A stretch of 64,000 bases of DNA from Phytophthora hibernalis (GCA_012656075.1 JAAKBF010000324.1:558001-622000); one strand, 5' to 3'. Counted from the stretch's first letter, positions 9,756-20,449 are shown. The notes: a model not told the origin generated them from the sequence alone. Translations and numbers: made by a program.

Positions 9756-11111
9756 ATGGTAACGCTCTTTTGTGCGATCGTTGGTGCAGCGGGAAGCGTG
9801 TTCTCCATCGACATTGACACGAACAAGTCCGTGGATCACTTGAAGGACGCGATCAAGGCGAAGAACTCAGCAACGATCACATGCGATGCCAAAGACCTGC
9901 AGCTCTTCCTGGCGAAGAAGGGCGACGCGTGGCTGAAAGATGACGATCCTGCTGCGCTGGAGTTGGAAGAAGGAAAGACGCATCAATACATTCAAACGGT
10001 GATCGATGGCGAGAAGATGAGGGCGACGAAGACTTTGCAGCACTGGCTGTTTGACAAGAACAAAATGCCGCAGCCATCCACTGACCAAATCCACGTGCTG
10101 GTGGTGGTTCCGGAAAGTTCAGCGAAAGAAGCTACAGCCGCCTCAACGCCGGTGACTATTGACCAAGTGGAGATGACAATGAATAAGGTTCTGAAGGAGC
10201 GGGATGAGCGGGATGAGAAGATGCTATCGATTTCGATATCAACATGCACACGCTCGAAAGAAGAGAGACTGATGACAACATTGGGTTACACGTACTCGGC
10301 CATTGTTGTCGCGGAAGACATAGATGGCTCGATTCATCCTTACGCATGGCACGAAAACGTAGCCGAGGACCACTTAGAGCAACGGATAGGGTACATGCAG
10401 TACTTTCGAGACAACCTTCCGGGTGTCTTGAATCAGGACGAAAGCAAAACAACTCCTTCAAGATCTTCCCCAAGACTGAAGCCCAAGTATTATCTGAAGG
10501 ACGCAACGCAGATAAGGAACTTGCTCGACTGCAATGCTTCAAGCGGTTTGCCCTTCAAAGTGAAGGGGACGACGGATCTGATGATTATCGACGAAACGGC
10601 AAACTCCATGAATGAAGTTTTTGCTGGTCTTCACTTTGTGATCGAACTCAAGAAGGAAGAGTGTGGTGTCAAAGAACGATGTCAAATACTTCTTGAGTTG
10701 GTTGCGGCGGACTTGAAAAGTGAAAACCGTTGTGCTCCTGTGGGATTGCTCACCAACTTGAACAACTACTGGTATTTTCTGTGGTTCACGCCAGGCAGAG
10801 AAATCGCGAGAATGACGCTCAGGTGTCCAGCTAACGGATTCCAAATGATGAAAGAACTTCTGAAGGAGACAAATAGGGTTGCATCAACTGGAGTGTTTCC
10901 CATGCGGATTCCTTTCTTGCGTGTACCTCTTCCGAAGCGTCAGAAGTTGCTCAAAGCTGCGCCTGCAGGCGATGATGCCGCAACAGAAATGCTGGAGAGA
11001 TACGAGTTGATGTCTGATGAGCTCAGTCCGGAGTTCTTGCTGGCGAGGAGAATGGAATACGAATTTCGAATGGTTCGTGAAATGCCGATTCATAGTGGAA
11101 TGTACTCCTAA
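9756..11111 (+). CDS. Crinkler (CRN) effector, copy B left TIR (mosaic header)
   Basis: 451 codons, intact, ATG at 9,756. From residue 48 on it is identical to the other two copies (LFLAK at 50-54, HVLVVVP at 113-119, D274, E297-x-K299, Q310). Its leader and first ~30 residues (MVTLFCAIVG to DHLK) match the copy A right-hand gene, while residues 31-47 (DAIKAKNS...) match the copy B right-hand gene. It is therefore a recombinant of the two. Transcription runs inward from the element terminus. The shared ~110 bp just outside the leader probably holds the promoter. The proposed role is a secreted host-targeted nuclease-like effector; activity is inferred only. Confidence 0.9.
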   Translation: MVTLFCAIVGAAGSVFSIDIDTNKSVDHLKDAIKAKNSATITCDAKDLQLFLAKKGDAWLKDDDPAALELEEGKTHQYIQTVIDGEKMRATKTLQHWLFDKNKMPQPSTDQIHVLVVVPESSAKEATAASTPVTIDQVEMTMNKVLKERDERDEKMLSISISTCTRSKEERLMTTLGYTYSAIVVAEDIDGSIHPYAWHENVAEDHLEQRIGYMQYFRDNLPGVLNQDESKTTPSRSSPRLKPKYYLKDATQIRNLLDCNASSGLPFKVKGTTDLMIIDETANSMNEVFAGLHFVIELKKEECGVKERCQILLELVAADLKSENRCAPVGLLTNLNNYWYFLWFTPGREIARMTLRCPANGFQMMKELLKETNRVASTGVFPMRIPFLRVPLPKRQKLLKAAPAGDDAATEMLERYELMSDELSPEFLLARRMEYEFRMVREMPIHSGMYS

Positions 11112-11377
11112 TGGTTTAGATAAGAAGCCGAGTCTGGACCAAATCAAGTTATCCAGAAGCTCACTGCAGACGCTGCCACTGCTTTACTAGTTATCTTAAG
11201 GTGAAGAAGACTCAAAATTCGAAGCAGTGATAAATGAATATCCTTATTAAGCACACATGCCTGGAATCGTTAGATTCAATATTACCGGTAGTAAACAATT
11301 CAGCTCAACGTAACTTGCTACTTTTGCTCCTTAATTATTGTTTATCCTAACAAATGTAAAGTTTATAGTATATAAAG

Positions 11378-11608
11378 ATGGCGTACTCATCCGATAAATA
11401 TCAACTTAACAAGGAGCGTATCAAAGCCGCTCCAAAGCGCTACTATCTCAATACGAGAGAAACACGTATCGATAAGCAGCGAGAGTACGATGAGAAGCAC
11501 CGCGATCAAATTAACGCTCAAAAGCGAAAGTTGTACGCGGTAAAGAAAAAATCGAACTTAAGCAAAGTGAAACCGAAATTACCAGCGAAACCTAGCTTAG
11601 CTAATTAA
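11378..11608 (+). CDS. Small basic protein (76 aa), copy B left
   Basis: Same 76-aa Lys/Arg-rich ORF as at 7,371-7,601, starting at ATG 11,378 after an AT-rich leader with TATATAAAG 5 bp upstream. Intact in all three TIR copies, which suggests either recent origin or retained use. The 266 bp between the CRN stop and this ORF contain no other frame. Confidence 0.6.
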   Translation: MAYSSDKYQLNKERIKAAPKRYYLNTRETRIDKQREYDEKHRDQINAQKRKLYAVKKKSNLSKVKPKLPAKPSLAN

Positions 11609-11645
11609 TTAAAAAATCGAAAATAGAAAGTCGATACTGAGATAA

Positions 11646-11876
11646 ACCGCACCTAAATCACTTTTAGGAGTTGATGATAGCTACACTCAATTTCTATTTG
11701 GATGCGATACAGTATCAGAGATCTCTAAGGTGGATTTAGCGCGCAATTTACTTCCTCGATCGACTGTTGGATTTGGTAAGCACAAGACCAAATCGTTCGA
11801 ATGGGTCAAGACCAACGATAAAATATATTATCATTGGCTCCAAAGTCTTGACAAGGCTTTTGCCAGGTATCTCTAA
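11646..11876 (+). pseudogene. Exonuclease-X-like C-terminal motif fragment, copy B left
   Basis: An open stretch of 76 codons without ATG, too fragmentary to be a full gene. It contains VGFGKHKTKSFEWV followed by YYHWLQ, which fits the small GKxKGKSxxxVxxxDxxYxxWL module found with exonuclease/polymerase proteins. It lies just upstream of the polymerase reading frame and may be a separate small gene or a broken exon of the polymerase leader. Confidence 0.4.
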
Positions 11877-11987
11877 ATTAATTTTTTTGCAGATTTTTCT
11901 TGAGGTCTAATATATAAAGACGATCCTGAGCGAAAAAAGTATAACTATAACGACGACCCCACGAGGGGAAAATGTAACCACCGATAA

Positions 11988-14900
11988 TATATAGCAAGTG
12001 TGTTTGCCTACGAACTTGAGGGATTAAATAGATTAAATATCCGAGCTATTAAATTGGGGAGCAGCTACCGAGTCAAGGTTCGTGGTAGAACCGGTAAGAT
12101 GGTATATGTTAGCAACATTTCCAACCGTAAGAATCAAGAACTCGTAGCTAAGCAATATAAGGTTTCTACGGATCAACTCAAAAGCACATGTCGGCTAACT
12201 ACAAAGCTGACCCTAAGTACCGTTTTTACAACAACAAAAACATGGAGTCTCATCTATATGAGAGTATCCAGGCCTCAGAGTTCTATGACAAGCTTGAGAA
12301 CGTTCTCGCAAGCCAGAAGAATGATTTCAAGGTCAATATCGCTCTAGGATATGATCTAATCAGCAAGACGGATGATAGTTTTAGTCAATATTGGCATCCA
12401 CACATTGCTAACACGTCTGTATTCGAAAGACCGGTTGCCATCAGCAGCAAGGCAGACATTCGTAAGAAGGTCATTTCCGAGATTCGATCAATGGAGTTAG
12501 TCGACAAGCTCAACTACCCATCGAGTGGATATTAGCTTAAGGCGATAACAGGATTTAAGATTTTAATTTACCATCGCGAGCATGCCCTTGGAGATAGCGA
12601 GGTTGTCATCCCCAAGATCATCCGCGATAACAAGCGTGTTATCAACTTCCCGAAAACGAACAACAAATGCGTTTTCCACTGCATTGCTTACCACACCCAG
12701 TCTGGTACTAAGAAAGACCCACGGTTCATTCAGGCTCTGGTGAAGGCGGCGTTCAAGCGCTACTGTTCTTTCAAGGGTATTATTTATACACTGAGTCTGT
12801 TCCGTAATTTCAAGCTGATCGATCTTCTACAGCTTGATGAGGTGGAGGAATGCTCCCAACTGAGCATAAATGTATATTCGATGAATGTGGCTTCTGGGAA
12901 GGTTGAATGCATTCGCTCATCGGACAAGGTGTATGAGGCGATCAAAATTCTCTCCCTCGAGAATCCCGCTCTCTACATCACCAACCTGGACATGCTCCAG
13001 AGTGAGTACCAGTGTTCGAAGTGTGAGATGATTTTCATTAGCCATGGCAAGCATAACAACCACACAAAAACAGTGTGAGCTCGTAAAAATCGAGAGCGTC
13101 CCAGTTCAACCAACTATCAACAAGCCAGTTCAGAACACTATTAAATCATTGCTCACGAAGTACTCGATCAAAGCTATGGACCAGTATCTTGACCATTTCA
13201 TCGTTTATGATTTCGAGGCCATTCTTAAGCCGACTGTGGTACAACATGGATCAACATGGATAGAGCACTGTCTTCACAAACGAGCACATTACCATATCAG
13301 TTTCGGTAGCGGATAGCTTAACAGAGGAGGTGCGTTGCTTTGTAGATGACGTCCGAAGGCCTTGCTTACGGATATGCTTAAATATAATGGCGATGTGGGC
13401 TCGAAGATCCAGCAATACAACGTATCCAAGTTTGAGTCGCTCCTCCGTAAGATCATCAACGCCCACAGATTAACAGGTATGGAGATTCCTGGAGTCGATT
13501 TAGGTAAAACTTACACTATGGACGACGTAGATAGGTGGATTCGGGAAGCCAAATATTCCATCTTCTTCGATTTCCACAGCATCATTGGTTTTGGTAAGCA
13601 CAGGGCGGATTATGGTAAAATCAAGCAACAGCTCGATCAAGTAACGGTATTTGGCTTCAACAGCGGCCGCTACGATATCAACCTCACCATGAACGATATG
13701 GTTGCTGTTATCGGCACCAGAAACATCAACTCTGTTATCAAGAAGCCTTGCTACATGTGCATCGCCACCGATGATTTGAAAATGCTTGATATTACTAACT
13801 ACGTCCCGGCTGGTACAAGCTATGACAAGTATCTTACTACATATATCGGTGGATGCAAGTGTGATGACAAGTTTCGTTGTCTCTGTGGTCATGGTAAGGG
13901 GCTATTTCCGTACGAGTATATCAAAGCTTTCGACGTGCTCAGCGAAACCAAAATCCCTCCTAAATCAGCATTCGATAGTGCGCTTCGTGGCACCAGCATC
14001 AGTAATTCTGACTACGAGATAGTAAAGTTCGTGTGGAAGCACTATGAGATGAAGTCTATCAAAGACTTACTCATTTGGTACAATAATCTCGATGTAGTTC
14101 CATTCATCAAGGCTATCAAGGCCCAGCGTGAGCTGTTCTAGGGGTTCGAGCTGGACATGTTTGCCGATGATGTATCCCTTCCACGACTGATTGAGAAGGT
14201 CATGTACCAGACGTGCTTAATAAAACCTCAAAAGCAGATCAGGGAGCCAGCAAAAGCCTTCAGATTTCCTACTAAGCGCATGGGTGGATACAGAAGCCAG
14301 GATGCGGATGCTGGTCGCGATTACGACATGACTGTCGAGCATTTGAATGATCTACTCAAGCGGCAGAAGTACTTATGCGGTCTTTGCTACTGTCAACTGA
14401 CCATAGATACAGCATCATCCGACCGTGTCAATAACAAGCTAGGTCATATTGATGGAAACTGCATCGAATGCAATGTCGCGAGGACATGTCGCTCAGCGGG
14501 TTCCGATACAAAAGCTACTTGACTTCAACTCGGATAGACTGGTCTATAGCATTGATAAGGAGGAATCGGAGATTTATGGTAAGATGAGAGCCAACATTGC
14601 TGTAGGACCATCAATCATTTTCAACCGCTACGCTAAGCGTAACCAAACCAAGATTCTAGATGACAAGATGTGCAAAAAGATCATCGGCTTCGTTTCTACC
14701 GCTCTGTACCTATGGGCACTTGGTAATGATATGCCATGCGAGAGACTGACCACCATCGAGGCTTATGATGGAATCATCGACGATATCAAGAACGACAAGA
14801 TCTTTGGCTTCCTTGAGTGTGATATTCGGACGCCAGAGCACTTGAAAGGGTATTTCAGCGAGATGACCCCCATTTTCAAGAATACGGTCATCGATTGTGA

Positions 14901-15965
14901 AGATCAGGGCATCATTGGTGCTCACATGTACGAATACAACCAGGCTCTAGAATCAGGTCGTGCAAATCCTTCCCGCAAGCTAATTGGTAGCTACTTTGGA
15001 GAGAAGATTCTCATTTACGCTCCTTTGCTCAAGTGGTTCCTTTCCCACGGTATGGAGGTCACCAAGACCTACAGCTTCATCAATGCTAGCTCACACAAAG
15101 CATTCTCCCCATTTATGGATGTTGTGTCGAACGCACGACGGGAGGGTGATGCTGATAAGTCTAAAGCCATGATTGCAGAAATGATGAAACTGGTGGGCAA
15201 CAGTGCTTTCGGTCGATCTGGCATGGATATGACTAAGCGCAAGGAGATCAAGTACGAGTCAGACGATGCCATAATCAAATTACGTATCGAACACTTCACA
15301 TTCCATGGTCTCGATGAGCTGAACGATACCGCTGAGATCACCATGAAAAAACGACGAATTAAGAACAACCTCCCGATCCATCTGAGTATTGCAATCTATC
15401 AGCTCACCAAGCTGATAATGCTTCAGTTTTACTACGACTGCATTGACTTCCACTTCGATCGCTGCGATTTCCAGTACCAGGAAATGGACTCTGACATTGC
15501 CTATATCGCTTTCCGTTGTGAGAATCCATTCCAGAACTGCATCAAACCTGAGCTACGTGAGCACTTAAATCAGCACAAGTACGAGTGGTTCCCACGTGAT
15601 TACAACACTGAGGTTCCGAAATGTGATCGCCGTACGCCTGGCCTTTTTAAGGATGAGTGATCTGGTGATGCGATGGTCTCAATATCGAGCAAAAACTACA
15701 TCTGCTACCTGCCTGACTCCGAGTACAAGGTCAAAGTCAGCACCAAGGGAGTTTAGCAGGGTCGAGGTCGCAACGAGGATGTACTCAACCCAGATGGGTT
15801 CGAGACTGTCGTATCACCCTTCAGGGTACTAACAAAGGCTTCCGCATTAGAAAGGCGTCCAAATTGATAATTACATACACGCAAAGGAAAACTGCCCTCA
15901 ATTACTACTACGATAAGCGGTAAGTACTCTCAGATGGGATTTCAACAATCGTGCTCGATATTTAA
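11988..15965 (+). pseudogene. Protein-primed family B DNA polymerase (Polinton type), broken
   Basis: Reads as one long polymerase interrupted by several frameshifts (about 12,185; 13,065; 13,260; 13,350; 14,480) and in-frame stops (about 12,533; 14,139; 15,658; 15,754; 15,921). The N-terminal part ends with a C2H2-like CSKC...H..H segment near 13,015-13,070. Exo I (YDFEA) is at 13,206-13,221 and Exo II (NSGRYD) at 13,658-13,675. An HNH/endonuclease VII-like Cys cluster (CGLC...DR...GH..GN...CN) is at 14,375-14,480. Motif A reads GFVSTALYL at 14,686, with Val (14,692-14,694) where the catalytic Asp is expected. Motif B (KLVGNSAFG) is at 15,187-15,213 and motif C (MDSDIAYI) at 15,484. The family replicates linear elements from a protein primer. 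The first 0.9 kb lies in the TIR. Confidence 0.85.
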
Positions 15966-15992
15966 AGGAGTCTAATAAATTGTTCATTTTTT

Positions 15993-17139
15993 ATGGACTA
16001 TAACATAGTCATGACGGAGCTCCTGAATAAACTTTATTACGAGCCTAAACTCGGGTATGTTGTTGCTCAAGCTCTATATGAGAAGGCGAGAGAGTTAGAC
16101 CCCCAAAAAATAACTTTCAAAATAGTGAAGGAATGGTATGCGACTCAGTCAGACATTCAACGATTCCAGGAGCAGAAGAAGAAGTACGATGGATTTAAAA
16201 TCACGTCACACAACCCGAATTGATGGCAGATGGATCTCGGTTTCTGGGAGAGTCGCCCAATATTGACATGCATGCATATCAACCCACGACGTGGCTACGC
16301 TAAGCTACTTAAAACTAAGACTGCATCGGTTGTATTGACTGCAATCAAATCATTCGTTTGCCTACAGAAAGTAGATATCCTAACGAGTGATAACGGCAGC
16401 GAATTCATGAGCGAGGACGCTCAAAATTCTTCAAAACCAAGAAAATCGAACATTACAACAACGATCCAGGAGACCACGGAGCCATGGGTAAGATTGAACG
16501 CTTCAGCAGAACGCTGACGCAGCGCCTGGCTAAGATAAGGCTGACTGAAGGTCGGCCGGGAGGGATTTCTCCCGCTCCATCACCGAAAGCGATCACCCAG
16601 AAACTTATTGCTGACCTAATCGACAACTATAACAGCACCACCCACAGCTCTATTTGGATGACCCCAAACGAGGCAAAAGGCAAGGTCATGGAGTCGGAGC
16701 TGAATCATAACCGAGCAGAAGCAGACAAGGTTGAAACCGAATTTGAGGTTGGTTCACATGTGATGTATCGGCTCAAGAAACATACGTTTGATAAGGAATC
16801 AGCTCGCTGGAGCAAGGGTGTATATTCAGTCGTCGGAATGGATGGATATCGAGTCCAGATCAAATAAAAAATGGCCACACCCTCTACAAGGCTCCGAACG
16901 ATCTCAAAATGATGCAATCGGAGATAACAGACGCAACGATCAAGAGGAACGATATTATTGAGGCGGAGAAGATATTAGACCACAAGAAGATGCGGAATGG
17001 AAAGTACAAATATCTGGTTGAGTGGGTTGGCAAAGAGCTTGACAGTTAGGAGCCACATGATAATTTATGATTGATAAAGAAGAACAAGAGATCAACACTC
17101 GAGAACGCATACTGGGCGTCAGAAAAAGAAGATAAATGA
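15993..17139 (+). pseudogene. Retroviral-type integrase with chromodomain, broken (copy B)
   Basis: ATG 15,993. DDE core: WQMDLGFW (first Asp, 16,230), SDNGSEF (second Asp, about 16,389) and MGKIERF (Glu, about 16,496). The C-terminal part carries the SH3-like GSHVMYRLKKHTF region and then a chromodomain (KYKYLVEWVGKELDS...EPHDNL, about 17,005-17,070). Lesions: TGA at 16,221, a deleted A in the run at about 16,425, a frame change at about 16,865, TAG at 17,047 and TGA in the chromodomain tail. In Polintons this integrase inserts the element. The same lesions occur in copy A. Confidence 0.85.
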
Positions 17140-17319
17140 ACAACAATTAGCTTGATAGTATAAATAGTAGAGACATCATCTTAAGTATTGAGTTCAGATA
17201 TATTTAACTTGGTATGTTTTACAGATTTTTCTAAAGTATGTTGACTTGATATATATATATATTCCCACAGCTTAATAATGTGCCCCAATTGTTTAGATAA
17301 AGAGCGGGGCTCGCCACGC

Positions 17320-17568
17320 TTCGGCGACAGATATGGATTATTAAAGAGGTGAGCAGGATCAAAAATGGGTTACTTGATCTAGATCCAGTATCCAATTTTT
17401 GAACAACGGTAGCTAATGTGAAGTATCAAAATGAGCTCGAGGAGATATTTGGAGTACCGTTCCACTGTATCAAGAACCGATATATTAATTTATTAAATGA
17501 GCGGAACCATATTTGCCATGCGTTTATGCCATATCGTAATGATTCGGTAATGCCTACGTTCTGGTAGC
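17320..17568 (+). pseudogene. Degraded small ORF of the element (copy B)
   Basis: After a stop the frame from 17,410 reads about 52 codons (ELEEIFGVPFHCIKNRY and onward) to TAG at 17,566. No family recognised. The equivalent in copy A is about 1,940-2,188. The 180 bp before it (17,140-17,320) are AT-rich and show no gene. Confidence 0.3.
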
Positions 17569-17590
17569 GAGCGAGGCTCGGACGTAGGCA
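17551..17590. other. Hairpin after the degraded ORF (copy B)
   Basis: TGCCTACGT (17,551-17,559) pairs with ACGTAGGCA (17,582-17,590) around a 22-base loop. An identical hairpin is at 2,171-2,210 in copy A. It sits between two plus-strand element genes and could be a transcript end signal, but that is inference. Confidence 0.35.
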
Positions 17591-17657
17591 GAGTCTTGAG
17601 ACCCTGCCAGAGTATTTATGCCCACTCTTTTTTATTAGCACTCATATATAGGTTAAT

Positions 17658-18430
17658 ATGTTCCCTAACTTTACTTCACTAGATCAGAGAGAACAAAAGC
17701 GGCATGAGCTGCTTGAAAGGGCTCAGAGATGAGTTCGCCAAACGAAAGCCAAGCGTGGCATGTGTGAAGGAGCATCCTGGGCCAGCGATGTTGATAAAGC
17801 ATTTACTACGGTAGCTAAGAAATCAACCGAATCGACTCAGACCGACATATCGGAGAAAAAGTCTGAGTAGTGAAAACTCCGTGAAAAACCCTGAGGTATC
17901 ACCAGTTATGGTTGAGACATCTATGAACACGAATCGTGTGAATATGACTGATAGAAACGTCCAAGCTCGTCCTCAAACATCTGATGCTGGGATCGATAGT
18001 ACCCACACGATGGTTGATGCTGGTACTCAGCCGCTTGATGCTAACGTTTCTACTATAAGAGCTACAAAAACTGTAGACACAGAGGATCAGGTCGCTGGGC
18101 GGGAATGGATCAAGGCCTTGTTCTCTAACAATCCGAACTGGGGTTCTTTAGGAATCTTTCCTATTCGAAAAAACTGGAAGAGATGATAAGAGATACTTCT
18201 TAGGAGATAAAACATCTCTAAGGCTCGCTTCTAACGGGAACAAAACCAAAAACGATCAAACTATCGACTGGATAGCCACTGAAGCAAAAATCAGGGATAT
18301 ATTGTATGGCGGAGAAAGCAACTCAATCGATGAAGTTGGGGCCATGCGTGATCAAGTCACTCTGACGCGAACACTTGCGCGATTGAAAAGAAGTTGGGAG
18401 CAGGCGAAGAACTAGAGGATCTCGATGTTA
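17658..18430 (+). pseudogene. Unknown element protein, broken (copy B)
   Basis: Starts ATG 17,658 (MFPNFTSLDQREQKRHELL) and is interrupted by TGA at about 17,730 and tandem stops at about 17,868. The main open part is 17,881-18,186, Thr/Asp-rich with repeated ..TQTD/..TQP motifs, followed by further short in-frame pieces. A similar SDASTQTTD motif occurs in the ORF at 20,192, so the two may be related or arms of one gene. No family recognised. Confidence 0.4.
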
Positions 18431-18633
18431 TCCTTAAGGATCGAAGACTACCTGACATCCGTTTTTGTCGGAAATCAACGTCGACAACATCTGACAACGA
18501 GCAAAGCCGATTCCAGTTGCTATGGATTATTTAAAAAATGGTAGATGCTGGAGTCTAATGGTCTGATGAAGAGTATCTTACCAATCTTCAAAGAAATGTA
18601 CAAATCTGACGAAAGCAGCCCGAATCAATTCGT

Positions 18634-19398
18634 TTGGGTAAAAAATGTTCCATTGATGTGTATGGCAAAGGATCAAATCTGAAGCATACATCAGCAATAA
18701 AAAAGTTGATTGTGAATCGACACTTAGAGAATTTTGGAAAGGTGAAGAGCAGAGGCTTAAAACTCACTATGGTAGGGGCAAGTGATGTCGAAAAGACTAT
18801 TAAATCATCCGAACCTACAGGTGATAATGATGAGCGAGAGGCACGTTATGATATTAAAACTAGATTAGATGAAGAGAGAGATCATAAATTGTCAATCCTT
18901 GATAGCGAAGCTAAGAAAATATTGTTCGAGTACTACAAGAGTCTTTTCGATAAGAAGGTTGTGATTCCATTCCGTCTTCGCCCTATTGTAGGTTACAACA
19001 AAGGTGTAAGAGTTCACGACACGTATTATGTTGGTGTCCCAAGTGAGGATCGATATCTAAATATTTTAAACAAAGAATATAAGTCTATATCTGGAAAAGT
19101 TTGGACTGATTTAATGAAGACTATTCAATGGATGGATACGTTTCTATCCCTGCTTGATAGATTGGAGTATGCATATCGCACTGCAAGCAATACAGAAGCC
19201 CCAGCAGGCAACGATGAACTGAAAATTGTTAATAATGTAAATGCCAATCTTAAGATTATTCGTGAAGTCATCTACAACAACACATCTGATATTAAGCAAG
19301 AAAGTGCAGAGCCATACGATCACGATGAGCAGCTACCGAAGATCCATGACGATGCAGAGGGGCGTTCCAAGAGTATGGAGAGGCTCAGAGGCAGTTAG
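18634..19398 (+). CDS. Unknown element protein, N-terminal part (copy B, 254 aa)
   Basis: Charged, mostly alpha-helical; contains KKVVIPFRLRPIVGYNKGV and an RVHDTYYVGVPS segment. The start at 18,634 may be internal because the preceding region is decayed. A one-base shift at the end (about 19,390) leads into the open frame QLEAIKTAGLSRR... that continues into the next ORF, so the two are probably one protein. Plausibly a structural or terminal protein of the element by position, but no family is recognised. Confidence 0.5.
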   Translation: MGKKCSIDVYGKGSNLKHTSAIKKLIVNRHLENFGKVKSRGLKLTMVGASDVEKTIKSSEPTGDNDEREARYDIKTRLDEERDHKLSILDSEAKKILFEYYKSLFDKKVVIPFRLRPIVGYNKGVRVHDTYYVGVPSEDRYLNILNKEYKSISGKVWTDLMKTIQWMDTFLSLLDRLEYAYRTASNTEAPAGNDELKIVNNVNANLKIIREVIYNNTSDIKQESAEPYDHDEQLPKIHDDAEGRSKSMERLRGS

Positions 19399-19490
19399 AA
19401 GCAATAAAGACGGCCGGGCTTAGCCGGCGAAACAATTCCGCACTGAAGGCTGCAAGGGCTGCAGTAAAAGTCACTAAAGCTGTTTTTTCA

Positions 19491-20051
19491 ATGAAGACTA
19501 AGCGATATAACGAACGTGTTTATGAGAAGCAAGAAGAGGAAGAGCGAGAGCGTGCTGCTAAAGCGTTTAAGAAACAAAGACGGAGTGGGTTGAAAAGGAG
19601 TGGTCTAAGAGGCGCTGGTATTGCTCCGCTGGATGGTGTTGTCAGACGTGGACGTACGTACAATCTTAACGAAATTCAGAGCTTAGCCACTCCGAGTGCG
19701 TACGCGTATCGTCAGATTGAGAGCAAATACGTTCGCTTGCCAGATCTCGATGCTAAGACACTGGTGATTGTGCAGCCCAATTGTCGTAAATGTGGATCTA
19801 AATGCAAGATCAGTGATAGTCTTCAAATCATGATCAAGACCCTTGTCTACAAGCAGCATATTGATCAAGCTGCATACGACAAGCTAATCATCAATGACAA
19901 AAAAACGTTCAAGGAGATCCTTGCAATCAATCATCTCCAATATCAATTCCATGATAAGCTCGAGAATCGGCTTGACTCACTGAGAGCCGAGTACGATAAG
20001 CTGAAAGGCGAGATGGATCTAGGCAAGGCCAATCCATCCATTTTTCGGTAG
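19491..20051 (+). CDS. Element protein with Polinton-type GAGI motif (copy B, 186 aa)
   Basis: The basic N-terminal third is coiled-coil-like (EEEERERAAKAFKKQRR), followed by LRGAGIAPLDG and then a helical region. The layout resembles a protein widely conserved in Polinton-like elements (basic head, short glycine motif, then two helical domains). LRGAG fits the (M/I/L)xGxG cleavage pattern of adenovirus-type maturation proteases, though no protease gene was found. The open frame extends upstream to about 19,398 without ATG, consistent with fusion to the preceding ORF. Confidence 0.5.
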   Translation: MKTKRYNERVYEKQEEEERERAAKAFKKQRRSGLKRSGLRGAGIAPLDGVVRRGRTYNLNEIQSLATPSAYAYRQIESKYVRLPDLDAKTLVIVQPNCRKCGSKCKISDSLQIMIKTLVYKQHIDQAAYDKLIINDKKTFKEILAINHLQYQFHDKLENRLDSLRAEYDKLKGEMDLGKANPSIFR

Positions 20052-20191
20052 CAGAAGTCTCTCAGTGTGGATATGTACAGCAACCGATTGATTTCTGATT
20101 CTGAGCTCAAGGATATTATTACTCGACTAATATAGCGAGCTAAAAATCTTCGATTTAATAAAACAATGTTCTTCTTCAACCCCGAATCATC

Positions 20192-20431
20192 TTGAGTTCC
20201 GCTGGCAGATATGGTGATAGTAGCGATCTCAAAATCGCGGAGCTCAAATCCATCATGAAAAATTGGATCATTCATGAGCGAGCTCAGCAGACTCAAGATG
20301 TCATATGGGTTACCGATCTTGGTAAAACTATGAAGACGTCCGATGCTTCTACACAGACGACAGATGGACGCAATATGGGCTTACAAACCGTCTCAAAAAA
20401 GAAGCCTTCGGTGAAGACATTTGCTATTTAA
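20192..20431 (+). CDS. Small element ORF (copy B, 79 aa)
   Basis: Starts at 20,192 and is preceded in the same region by a short piece (VDMYSNRLISDSELKDII) that looks like the natural end of the previous protein. Carries SDASTQTTD near the C-terminus. No family. It ends about 20 bp before the stop of the convergent S74 gene. Confidence 0.35.
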   Translation: MSSAGRYGDSSDLKIAELKSIMKNWIIHERAQQTQDVIWVTDLGKTMKTSDASTQTTDGRNMGLQTVSKKKPSVKTFAI

Positions 20432-20449
20432 CGCGGCAGCTCTTATTTT

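Larger units (their letters stand above)
9576..12903 (+). repeat. Left terminal inverted repeat of copy B
   Basis: Reads inward from AGACGGCTTAACC to GGGAAGGT within the polymerase gene. Its reverse complement is 21,451-24,761. It contains a CRN gene, a 76-aa basic ORF, an exonuclease-X-like fragment and the 5' end of PolB. Homology with the right repeat stops inside polymerase coding sequence. Differences between the arms are a handful of substitutions, homopolymer changes and a divergent tract covering the CRN leader and first ~31 codons. Confidence 0.9.
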
